A DNA stretch of 12,163 nt, taken from the NCBI GenBank assembly GCA_043798715.1, contig JAZDOK010000026.1:1-12163 (forward strand), given 5' to 3'. Source of the stretch: JAZDOK01 sp043798715. GTDB lineage: Bacteria > Vulcanimicrobiota > JAZDOK01. The notes beneath the pieces were generated by a model that ran no database searches, had not been told where the DNA came from, and worked only from the letters and a program-made list of their open reading frames with translations. Below are positions 7,275 through 12,163 of the stretch, piece by piece. The position numbers and the translations under genes were made by a program. Within the stretch, counting starts at the first letter, position 1. Each line of letters starts with the position of its first letter.

Positions 7275-7805
7275 TTGAAAATTAAATTCCAGGCGGCTCT
7301 ATTGGCCTTTATGCTGCTGCTCGCGAACGGGGCTAAAGCGGTTGAAGAGGGAGACAAGGCTCCGCCTTTCCGGATCGTCTCGGGCGATGACCAGGTCATG
7401 ACCCTGGAGGCTCTCAAGGGGAAAGTGGTAATCTTTTTTTACGAGACCCGCGATGTGGCCGAGAAAAACAGGGCCGCCAAGGAGGTACTCAAAAGCCGGT
7501 ATCGCGCACTTGATCCTTCTCTCCAGTCGACCGTGGTCTCCGTCCCGGTGGTCAACTGCTCCTCGGCGGGTCTCTTTAAGGGGATGTGGAAAAGGGGGCT
7601 CCGGGATGCCTCAAAGCGCGAGGGGATGACCGTTTACGGGGACTGGGACGGCCGGATGCGATCCGATTATGGATTTGCGGACCGCGAAAGTAATTTCATG
7701 GTTCTGGACAAGGACGGCACGGTCCGCTGCAAGAAATCAGGCCTGATTTCCGATGCGGACCTCCAAGACATAATAAAGCAGCTTGACCAGCTTGTCGGCG
7801 GTTAG
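7275..7805 (+). CDS. Secreted YtfJ-like thioredoxin-fold protein without CxxC
   Basis: The product is a 176-residue exported protein from the TTG start. A signal peptide (KIKFQAALLAFMLLLANGAKA) is followed by EGDKAPPFRI, LEALKGKVVIFFYETRD and later NFMVLDKDGTVR. These are the landmarks of a TlpA/redoxin-like thioredoxin fold. The position after the central strand, where CxxC or a peroxidatic Cys would be, reads YETRDVAEKN. Only two cysteines remain in the mature part (in VVNCSSAG and VRCKKSG), so classic disulfide chemistry is unlikely. The pattern fits the YtfJ family of periplasmic proteins of unknown function. The gene lies 16 bases after the permease, so it is probably the last gene of the filament/efflux operon. 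A chaperone, cargo-binding or regulatory role is inference. A start at ATG 7251 would give 184 aa and bury the signal peptide slightly. Confidence 0.75.
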   Translation: MKIKFQAALLAFMLLLANGAKAVEEGDKAPPFRIVSGDDQVMTLEALKGKVVIFFYETRDVAEKNRAAKEVLKSRYRALDPSLQSTVVSVPVVNCSSAGLFKGMWKRGLRDASKREGMTVYGDWDGRMRSDYGFADRESNFMVLDKDGTVRCKKSGLISDADLQDIIKQLDQLVGG

Positions 7806-7876
7806 AGAGGCCGAGTCGAGGATTTTATTAATCTGCTCGAGAGAAAGAGTAGAGCCTCCTCCGCGGGTAAGGGTAC

Positions 7877-7900
7877 GGTAAATAGGGACAGCGCCTATTT
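7877..7900 (+). repeat. Inverted-repeat element, copy 1 (REP-like)
   Basis: The element starts with GGTAAATAGGGACAGC and ends with CCTATTT at 7900. It is itself a hairpin, with AAATAGG (7880-7886) pairing with CCTATTT (7894-7900). Bases 7880-7900 are the exact reverse complement of 8024-8044 (21 of 21). The element lies upstream of the transposase remnant and resembles the short palindromic ends associated with IS200-like/REP-associated transposases. Confidence 0.75.
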
Positions 7901-7938
7901 ATTTTGACAATCTCTCTCTATTTTTTATTACCGATAAG

Positions 7939-8022
7939 ACACCGATAAATGCGAGAGCTGTTGCCCCCGGACACCCTCACAGTATCACCCAAAGAAGGAA
8001 CTCCCAGCAACCTGTTTTTGAA
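7939..8022 (+). pseudogene. 5' remnant of an IS200-like / REP-associated tyrosine transposase
   Basis: In the frame of base 7921 the + strand encodes ARAVAPGHPHSITQR (7951-7995) followed by RNSQQPVFE (7996-8022). This matches the very characteristic N-terminus of Y1 (HUH) transposases of the REP-associated group, usually M-P-R-x-A-R-x-V-x-P-G-x-P-H-H-x-T-Q-R-G-N. The fragment has lost its start codon (TPIN precedes it), the second His of the P-H-H motif is Ser, and the Gly of Q-R-G is Arg. It runs into the second repeat copy and stops at TAA 8044. The catalytic HUH and Tyr motifs are gone. It is a dead fragment, too short for a routine gene caller, lying between the two perfect inverted repeats. 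The assignment is from recall of the family pattern. Confidence 0.72.
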
Positions 8023-8023
8023 A

Positions 8024-8044
8024 AAATAGGCGCTGTCCCTATTT
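8024..8044 (-). repeat. Inverted-repeat element, copy 2 (REP-like)
   Basis: A 21-base element begins with AAATAGGCGCTGTCC and ends in CTATTT. It is the exact reverse complement of copy 1, with 123 bases between them holding the transposase remnant. It shares GAAAAAATAGGCGC with copy 3. Confidence 0.75.
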
Positions 8045-8053
8045 AAATGTCAC

Positions 8054-8122
8054 CCGTTCGCCCTGAGCCTGTCGAAGGGCAAGACCCATCCGTTCATGGT
8101 TCGACAAGCTCACTACGAACGG
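8054..8122. repeat. Long imperfect palindrome of dispersed-repeat type
   Basis: The arms CCGTTCG (8054-8060) and CGAACGG (8116-8122) pair, and GAGCCTGTCGAA (8065-8076) pairs with TTCGACAAGCTC (8100-8111) apart from one mismatch. CGCCCTGAGCCTGTCGAAGG is the look of a short repeat seen in many copies in unrelated bacterial genomes; that is recall, not a search. It separates repeat copies 2 and 3 and does not encode a protein. Confidence 0.65.
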
Positions 8123-8145
8123 AAACGAAGCGAGAAGGAGAGAAA

Positions 8146-8172
8146 AAATAGGCGCCGTTGTCCCTATTTACC
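8146..8172 (-). repeat. Inverted-repeat element, copy 3 (diverged)
   Basis: The element reads AAATAGGCGCCGTTGTCC and ends CTATTTACC. It differs from copy 2 by a three-base expansion and a T-to-C change in the loop. Its TTTACC end mirrors the GGTAAA start of copy 1, so copies 1 and 3 look like the outer boundaries of the whole element (about 7877-8172). Confidence 0.65.
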
Positions 8173-8183
8173 TACCATTTATC

Positions 8184-8200
8184 ACGCCAGATATTGGCGT
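8184..8200. promoter_or_regulatory. Possible operator dyad before the phosphoesterase
   Basis: ACGCCA at 8184-8189 and TGGCGT at 8195-8200 form a perfect 6-base inverted repeat around GATAT. It ends 38 bases before the ATG at 8239. The size and position suit a dimeric repressor, but no regulator is in the window and a dyad this short can occur by chance. Confidence 0.25.
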
Positions 8201-8238
8201 CCTGAAGGAGAACTCCGGGGCACCCAGAAAAAGATGGC

Positions 8239-9087
8239 ATGAAAGTAAAAGTCATGAAATTTATTCTGCCGTTGTTGCTGGCCTTTCTGATCGCACCCCT
8301 TCTCCTCGTCTCCATCGTCGCCTATGGCTTATTTGAAGCACAATGGCTGGAGACAAAAAAAGTCGAATTCAGAAGCCCCGATATTCCCCCTTCATTCGAA
8401 GGGATAAAAATTGCTTTTCTTACGGATATCCATTGTGACCGAAGGTTTTCCGGGAAAAAGCTGGCGCAGTTCGTAAGGAGAGTGAATGATTTAAAGGCCG
8501 ACTTGATCCTGACGGGCGGAGATTACGTGAGCGGAAGAAAATACGCCATCGGATGTTTCCAAGAGCTCAAAAACCTCAAGGCGCCGATGGGCGTTTTTGG
8601 GGTTCTGGGCGGGCACGACCACTGGGCTGGGGTTGAATTTGTAAAAAAAGAGATGGAGAAAGCCGGTATCACCCTTCTTGACAATTACTCCTTATGGATC
8701 AAAAAGGGAACGGGACGGATAAAGCTCGGGGGCGTGGGCGACCTCTGGGAGGATAAACAGGATCTGAACCCGACACTTCAGAGCGCGCAGGATAAGGATT
8801 TTGTCGTGCTGGTGTCTCACAACCCGGACTATGTGGAAAAGATAAAAAGGCATGGACTGGATCTTGTCCTCTGCGGGCATACGCACGGAGGGCAGGTGAC
8901 CCTCTTCGGACTCTGGGCACCCTTCATCCCTTCAGCTTATGGAATAAAATACAGGTCTGGGTGCGTAAGGACGGATTGCGGAACGGTCTATATCTCCAAC
9001 GGGGTGGGAACCGTCGGTTACCCCTTCCGCCTCTTCGCCCGCCCCCAGATCCTGTTGATAACCTTGAGAAGAAGCAGCTCTGAGTAA
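8239..9087 (+). CDS. Membrane-anchored metallophosphoesterase (YkuE/YaeI-like)
   Basis: This is a 282-residue calcineurin-like phosphoesterase with one N-terminal membrane segment (about 7-30), so the catalytic domain should face outside the cytoplasm. The metal-site motifs appear in order: TDIH (Asp63, His65), GGDYVSG (Asp95), GGHDHW (His126, Asp127), VSHNPD (His194) and GHTHGGQ (His213, His215). The third motif normally reads G-N-H-D; here Asn125, a metal-bridging ligand, is replaced by Gly (codon GGG at 8611). YkuE/YaeI relatives, including LpxG/LpxH-like enzymes, act on lipid-linked phosphates such as UDP-diacylglucosamine. Substrate cannot be assigned here. ATG 8239 is used; an in-frame ATG at 8254 is possible and AAGGAG at 8205-8210 is too distant to decide. 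It stands alone between repeat-rich spacers. Confidence 0.88.
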   Translation: MKVKVMKFILPLLLAFLIAPLLLVSIVAYGLFEAQWLETKKVEFRSPDIPPSFEGIKIAFLTDIHCDRRFSGKKLAQFVRRVNDLKADLILTGGDYVSGRKYAIGCFQELKNLKAPMGVFGVLGGHDHWAGVEFVKKEMEKAGITLLDNYSLWIKKGTGRIKLGGVGDLWEDKQDLNPTLQSAQDKDFVVLVSHNPDYVEKIKRHGLDLVLCGHTHGGQVTLFGLWAPFIPSAYGIKYRSGCVRTDCGTVYISNGVGTVGYPFRLFARPQILLITLRRSSSE

Positions 9088-9095
9088 CGATGTAT

Positions 9096-9115
9096 GCCGC
9101 GTGACCTCACGCGGC
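9096..9115. repeat. GC-rich palindrome downstream of the phosphoesterase
   Basis: GCCGCGTGA at 9096-9104 and TCACGCGGC at 9107-9115 are perfect reverse complements separated by two bases; a realistic fold has an 8-base stem and a 4-base loop. It starts 8 bases after the stop codon. There is no following T tract, so it is not a classic intrinsic terminator, although it may protect or end the transcript. Confidence 0.6.
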
Positions 9116-9138
9116 GCGGAATGATGCGCGGCGATGAC

Positions 9139-9158
9139 GCCGGGTCGGGTGACCCGGC
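9139..9158. repeat. GC-rich palindrome, REP-like
   Basis: GCCGGGTC at 9139-9146 pairs with GACCCGGC at 9151-9158 around a GGGT loop. The context CGGGTGACCCGGCCTACAA is of the type found as dispersed copies near gene ends in many genomes (recall only). No T tract follows. Confidence 0.6.
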
Positions 9159-9239
9159 CTACAACTTCTTGAGGTAGGATTCAGAGGCTTAAATCCAGAA
9201 TATCCTTCCGTCTAGATTTTATTTTAGAAGAGGTGTTTC

Positions 9240-10487
9240 ATGGGAAAAGTTGTTTTGCTCAAATGCGTCGTCTGCGGGAAGGAATACGATCCGAATAAGG
9301 TGCTCTACACCTGCCCCGAGTGCGGGGACGATGGCCTCCTGGATGTGCTCTATGACTACGAGTGGATGAAGAAGAACCTCCGGCGGGAGGACATCTCGGC
9401 CAATCCGGATTATTCCGTGCGGCGATACCTTCCGATTCTGCCCTTGGAAAAAGATCTTCTTCCGCCGCTTCAAGTCGGTTGGACCCCCCTCTACCCTTCC
9501 GTTAAAATCGGCCCCGAGGCCGGTTTGAAGCACCTCTACATCAAAGACGACGGCAGGAATCCCAGCGCCTCTTTCAAGGATCGGGCCAGCTCGGTCGGCA
9601 TCGGGAAGGCCAGGGAGCTCAAGCAGGAGATCATCACCGCCGCCTCTACCGGAAATGCCGCCTCCTCCCTCTCGTGCCTGGCGGCCTCGGTCGGTATCAA
9701 GACGATCATCTTCGTGCCCAAGCGGGCTCCGAAGGCCAAGATAGCCCAGCTACTCATCTTCGGCGCCACCGTACTGATGGTGGACGGCACTTATGACAAC
9801 GCCTTTGATCTGTGTCTCGAGGCTACTCGCACCTACGGGTGGTACAACCGGAACACCGGCTTCAATCCCTATCTTCTGGAAGGCAAAAAAACGGCGGCCC
9901 TTGAAATCGCCGAACAGCTCGGATGGAAGGCGCCTGATAAGGTGGTCACCTCCGTCGGGGACGGCTGCATAATCGGTGGTATCTGGAAGGGCTTCCATGA
10001 CCTCTACCAACTCGGTTGGATAGACAAAATGCCTCAGCTGGTGGGTGTGCAGGCCGAAGGCTCGGCGGCCATCAAGAATGCCTACGAAAAGGGCGGACTG
10101 GTTGTTCCTGTAAATGCCCAGACAATAGCCGACTCCATCTCAGTGGACCGCCCCAGGGCGGCAGGGCAGGCCCTTCGCGGTCTTCGCGACACAAAGGGGA
10201 TCATGGTGACTGTTTCCGACGAAGAGATTCTCGATGCCATGCGCCTGCTCGGACGCTCGGAAGGCATCTTCGGAGAGCCGGCCGGAGTCACCAGCCTGGC
10301 CGGAGTCCTTAAGCTCACCCGTGAAGGCCGAATCGGTCCCGATGAAAGAGTCGTTACAATCATCACCGGAAACGGCCTCAAGGACGTTGAGACTGCGATG
10401 AAGGCGGTCGGCCAGCCCCACCTCATCCGGAATAATCCGGATGATATGAAAAAAATGGTCAGCCACCTGGGCTTGGCAAAAAACTGA
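9240..10487 (+). CDS. thrC: Threonine synthase (zinc-ribbon type, PLP-dependent)
   Basis: Threonine synthase converts O-phosphohomoserine to threonine in the cytoplasm using pyridoxal phosphate. The 415-residue protein opens with a zinc ribbon (Cys9, Cys12, Cys25, Cys28). The PLP lysine is Lys113 in NPSASFKDRAS, followed by STGNAASS (136-143, with Asn139 near the cofactor ring), the phosphate-binding loop GDGCIIGGIWKG (240-251) and ITGNGLKD (375-382). The length is normal for the family. Typical ThrC proteins read N-P-T-G-S-F-K-D-R-G; the NPSASFKDRAS variant seen here occurs in a subfamily also annotated as threonine synthase, and a related beta-replacement enzyme is possible. ATG 9240 has AAGAGG at 9228-9233, six bases upstream. 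It is followed after 10 bases by a GNAT gene, which is not a usual partner in threonine synthesis. Confidence 0.85.
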   Translation: MGKVVLLKCVVCGKEYDPNKVLYTCPECGDDGLLDVLYDYEWMKKNLRREDISANPDYSVRRYLPILPLEKDLLPPLQVGWTPLYPSVKIGPEAGLKHLYIKDDGRNPSASFKDRASSVGIGKARELKQEIITAASTGNAASSLSCLAASVGIKTIIFVPKRAPKAKIAQLLIFGATVLMVDGTYDNAFDLCLEATRTYGWYNRNTGFNPYLLEGKKTAALEIAEQLGWKAPDKVVTSVGDGCIIGGIWKGFHDLYQLGWIDKMPQLVGVQAEGSAAIKNAYEKGGLVVPVNAQTIADSISVDRPRAAGQALRGLRDTKGIMVTVSDEEILDAMRLLGRSEGIFGEPAGVTSLAGVLKLTREGRIGPDERVVTIITGNGLKDVETAMKAVGQPHLIRNNPDDMKKMVSHLGLAKN

Positions 10488-10497
10488 TTTAAAGAAG

Positions 10498-11703
10498 GTG
10501 GAAGATATAACGGAGGCAAGGGAAGGCCGATCCCGCATTAAAGAGATCTTGGGCTTTGAGGGTGGGCGGGAGATTCTTCTTCGGGAAGCCACCGAAGAGG
10601 ACATGGATGAAATAAAGCGCCTGTACTATATTGTTTACGGCGGCAAGTACACCCTGCCCGAAGTTAACAATACCGATAAGATGCGCTGGGCCATAAATGA
10701 CCCCAACTATCTGTGGCTCCTGAACGTGGCCGGCTCGGAGATTGCAGGCTCCGTTCTCTTTGTCGTCGATCCGGAGCACAACATCGGAAAAGCCATGGCC
10801 GGGGTGGTGCTCCCGGAGTTCCGGGGCTCCCGCCTCATGGCCCGCTCTCTTAAGAGAGGCATAACCTACCTGATGGAAGAAGAGTGCCTCTGTGACCTGA
10901 TCTACGCGATCGTCCGGACTTTTATCTCCACTTCTTTTCACCGGGAACTCCAGGAGCTGGGTTTCGTCGATCTGGGTGTCTTCCCAAACGTGCGCAAAGT
11001 GAAGGAATACGAAACCCACGGACTCAAGGTCCGCTTTCTTCCGGAAATCTTTGAGGTCCGCCGTAAAAAGCCGCAGTTGACCAGGGAAGCCAATGAAATT
11101 TACAAGATCGTCCGAAAAAAGCTCAAGCTGGAGAGCGCCGAAGTCAAAAACCTGACGCTCCGGCATCCCCCAAATGGGAAAAAGCTGGAGCTCTTCATTG
11201 ATCGCTCAGCCGAGGCGGAGTGGGAATATTATAAAAAAAGAGATTTAAAAGAGCTTTCCTGCTCCTTCTTCCCTCTTCATTATCCACAGGCCAAGCTCTA
11301 TTCAAAAGACCGCAGGACCGAGGCCTTCATCCATTTACAGGAGTGGGATGGCCATGCCGCCCTTCTGGGATTTAAGACCGAGCATGATGATGTCACGGCT
11401 GTACTGGCAACTATTTGCAACTATGCCGAGTCAATGGGAGCCAAATATCTGGAGTTATTGATAAGCGCCTACGATCGCCAGATGCAACAGATGGCTTACG
11501 ATGCCGGTTTTCTCCCGACCGCCTATTTCCCGGGCGCACAGAAAACAGCGGAAGGCGAGCGCCTGGACTACGTGGTGACATCCAGAACCTTCGTTCCTCC
11601 CAATTTCAAGGGAGTCAAACTCACCGAGGAGTCAAAACCCTACATACAGACTTATTACAAACTTTATACAAAAAAGCTCTGGGAGGACATCCATAGTGCC
11701 TGA
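10498..11703 (+). CDS. Protein with two GNAT-like acyltransferase domains
   Basis: This is a 401-residue protein whose substrate I cannot name. The first GNAT domain is at about 25-170: IAGSVLFVVDP, the acyl-CoA-binding motif region AGVVLPEFRGSRLMARSL (101-118) and ISTSFHRELQELGF (143-156) follow the family order. The usual R-x-x-G-x-G/A loop reads RGSRLM, with Arg where Gly is common. A second GNAT-like half at about 275-365 contains AALLGFKTEHDDVTAVL, GAKYLELLISAYDRQMQ and AYDAGFLPTAYFPG, the alpha/beta pattern and closing strand of the fold. The linker (185-225) is basic. The start is uncertain: GTG 10498 is the first in-frame start after the upstream stop, but AGAAG abuts it. The gene overlaps the LuxE-like gene by 8 bases, and co-expression with both neighbours is likely. 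Confidence 0.78.
   Translation: MEDITEAREGRSRIKEILGFEGGREILLREATEEDMDEIKRLYYIVYGGKYTLPEVNNTDKMRWAINDPNYLWLLNVAGSEIAGSVLFVVDPEHNIGKAMAGVVLPEFRGSRLMARSLKRGITYLMEEECLCDLIYAIVRTFISTSFHRELQELGFVDLGVFPNVRKVKEYETHGLKVRFLPEIFEVRRKKPQLTREANEIYKIVRKKLKLESAEVKNLTLRHPPNGKKLELFIDRSAEAEWEYYKKRDLKELSCSFFPLHYPQAKLYSKDRRTEAFIHLQEWDGHAALLGFKTEHDDVTAVLATICNYAESMGAKYLELLISAYDRQMQQMAYDAGFLPTAYFPGAQKTAEGERLDYVVTSRTFVPPNFKGVKLTEESKPYIQTYYKLYTKKLWEDIHSA
11681..11686 (+). promoter_or_regulatory. Ribosome binding site for the LuxE-like gene
   Basis: GGGAGG at 11681-11686 lies nine bases before GTG 11696, inside the 3' end of the GNAT gene. It supports a GTG start overlapping the upstream stop codon. Confidence 0.65.
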
Positions 11704-12163
11704 GAGCCTGACCGAACGATTGATTGCCCAAAAAAACGCCTTTAACCACAGCGAAAATAACGAGCTCCTGTTCCTCGAGGCGATGAGGGAAAATCTGGAA
11801 CATCACATCAATGGATGCGATGCCTATGCCCGCCTCTGCCGGCGCGAAGGCTTCGGACCCGATGATCTACGCTCGACAGACGATGTTTTTTCTATTCCTC
11901 ACATTTTTGTCGGAGTCTTCAAGCGCCGGAAACTCCTCAGCGTCCCCGAGAAACAAATCAAGCTCGTGCTAAGATCCAGTGGAACTTCGGGGGAGAAGAG
12001 CGCCAATTATCTGGATGACCTGAGCCTGAGGCGAATCCGAAAAATCGTCCGGAATATCTACGGTGACTTCGGGATGGCCGACAGGAAGCAGAATGTTAAC
12101 TACCTCTGCTTTACCTATGATCCGGCGCACGCCAGGGACGTGGGCACCGCCTTCAGCGATCGG
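11696..12163 (+). CDS. LuxE-family acyl-protein synthetase, N-terminal part (runs off the window)
   Basis: The first 156 codons of a larger gene are present, with no stop before the window edge. The segment SIPHIFVGVFKRRKLLSVP (66-84) followed by KLVLRSSGTSGEKSANYL (89-106) matches the LuxE family, where S-S-G-T-(T/S)-G is the adenylate-forming phosphate-binding loop. LuxE proteins are about 360-380 aa, so roughly 40 percent is visible. In luminous bacteria LuxE uses ATP to activate a fatty acid and pass it to LuxC for reduction to an aldehyde. Non-luminous bacteria carry many homologues with unknown acyl substrates. The GTG start overlaps the GNAT gene by 8 bases. The catalytic Cys region lies beyond the window and cannot be checked. 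A LuxC-like reductase directly downstream is a reasonable expectation, not an observation. Confidence 0.83.
   Translation, partial: MPESLTERLIAQKNAFNHSENNELLFLEAMRENLEHHINGCDAYARLCRREGFGPDDLRSTDDVFSIPHIFVGVFKRRKLLSVPEKQIKLVLRSSGTSGEKSANYLDDLSLRRIRKIVRNIYGDFGMADRKQNVNYLCFTYDPAHARDVGTAFSDR

Larger units (their letters stand above)
7806..8238. other. 433-base gene-free interval with mobile-element debris
   Basis: No intact gene fits here. The first 70 bases (7806-7876) show nothing recognisable. Bases 7877-8172 hold the repeat copies, transposase fragment and palindrome listed separately. Bases 8173-8238 form the leader of the metallophosphoesterase and include a short dyad at 8184-8200. No convincing intrinsic terminator follows the upstream operon, although the AT-rich hairpin of copy 1 followed by ATTTT could act weakly as one. 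Confidence 0.7.

Noticed and set aside
7737..7876. Minus-strand open frame reading LSLEQINKILDSASL across the end of the YtfJ-like gene
   Set aside because: No start codon is visible, and it overlaps the well-supported + strand coding end; the helix-like composition is probably antisense coincidence.
7918..8049. Minus-strand open frame with a protein-like segment (LGVPSLGDTVRVSGG) ending at TAG
   Set aside because: It has no start codon or ribosome binding site. The opposite strand carries a much better match, the transposase N-terminus, so this is its antisense shadow.
7877..8172. CRISPR-like array from three repeat copies
   Set aside because: Copies differ in orientation and length, spacing is irregular (123 and 101 bases), and a transposase remnant explains them better.
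9189..9218. Promoter for thrC (TTAAAT, 18 bases, TAGATT)
   Set aside because: Both boxes are poor matches and the stretch is AT-rich, so the pairing is not convincing.
10489..11166. 225-codon minus-strand open frame inside the GNAT gene
   Set aside because: It has no family motif, lies fully antisense to a supported gene in a co-directional operon, and is explained by GC-biased codon use.

Overview
The window reads as bacterial chromosome of moderate GC, densely packed, with every supported gene on the + strand. The gene types suggest an anaerobic, Gram-negative, deltaproteobacterial-type lineage (Desulfobacterota or a neighbour): type IV filament genes, a TolC-dependent tripartite efflux system, a LuxE-family acyl-protein synthetase, and a remnant of an IS200-like/REP-associated transposase. 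The lineage is inferred from gene content only; no marker gene is present.

Region 1 (1-7805) looks like one long operon. A hairpin with a 12-base C run (36-67) is followed by a strong extended -10 sigma-70 promoter (77-106). The genes are then, in order: a GspF/PilC inner-membrane platform protein, three prepilin-like proteins (GspH-like, GspK/PilX-like, GspI/PilV-like), a TolC-family outer-membrane channel, a HlyD/MacA-type periplasmic adaptor, a MacB-type ABC permease without its ATPase domain, and a secreted YtfJ-like thioredoxin-fold protein without a CxxC. Gaps are 10-60 bases or the genes overlap. The arrangement couples a minimal pseudopilus module to a MacAB-TolC-type exporter. The pilus ATPase, secretin, major pseudopilin, prepilin peptidase and ABC ATPase are all absent from the window. 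MacAB-TolC is already thought to work as a periplasmic piston, so a pseudopilus acting on the same periplasmic cargo is a reasonable hypothesis, and this is the most interesting part of the window.

Region 2 (7806-8238) has no intact gene. It holds a degraded 5' fragment of an IS200-like/REP-associated tyrosine transposase (about 7939-8022), flanked by a perfect 21-bp inverted repeat pair. A third diverged copy of the repeat lies further right, and a separate 69-base dispersed-type hairpin repeat sits between copies two and three. Region 3 (8239-9087) is a membrane-anchored metallophosphoesterase with an unusual GGHD in place of the GNHD motif. It is followed by two GC-rich palindromes (9096-9158).

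Region 4 (9240-12163) is a second tight gene set: a zinc-ribbon threonine synthase, a protein with two GNAT-like domains, and the first 156 codons of a LuxE-family acyl-protein synthetase that runs off the window edge. The 10-base gap and 8-base overlap indicate co-expression and suggest a PLP enzyme/acyltransferase/acyl-activating pathway whose product is not known from sequence alone.
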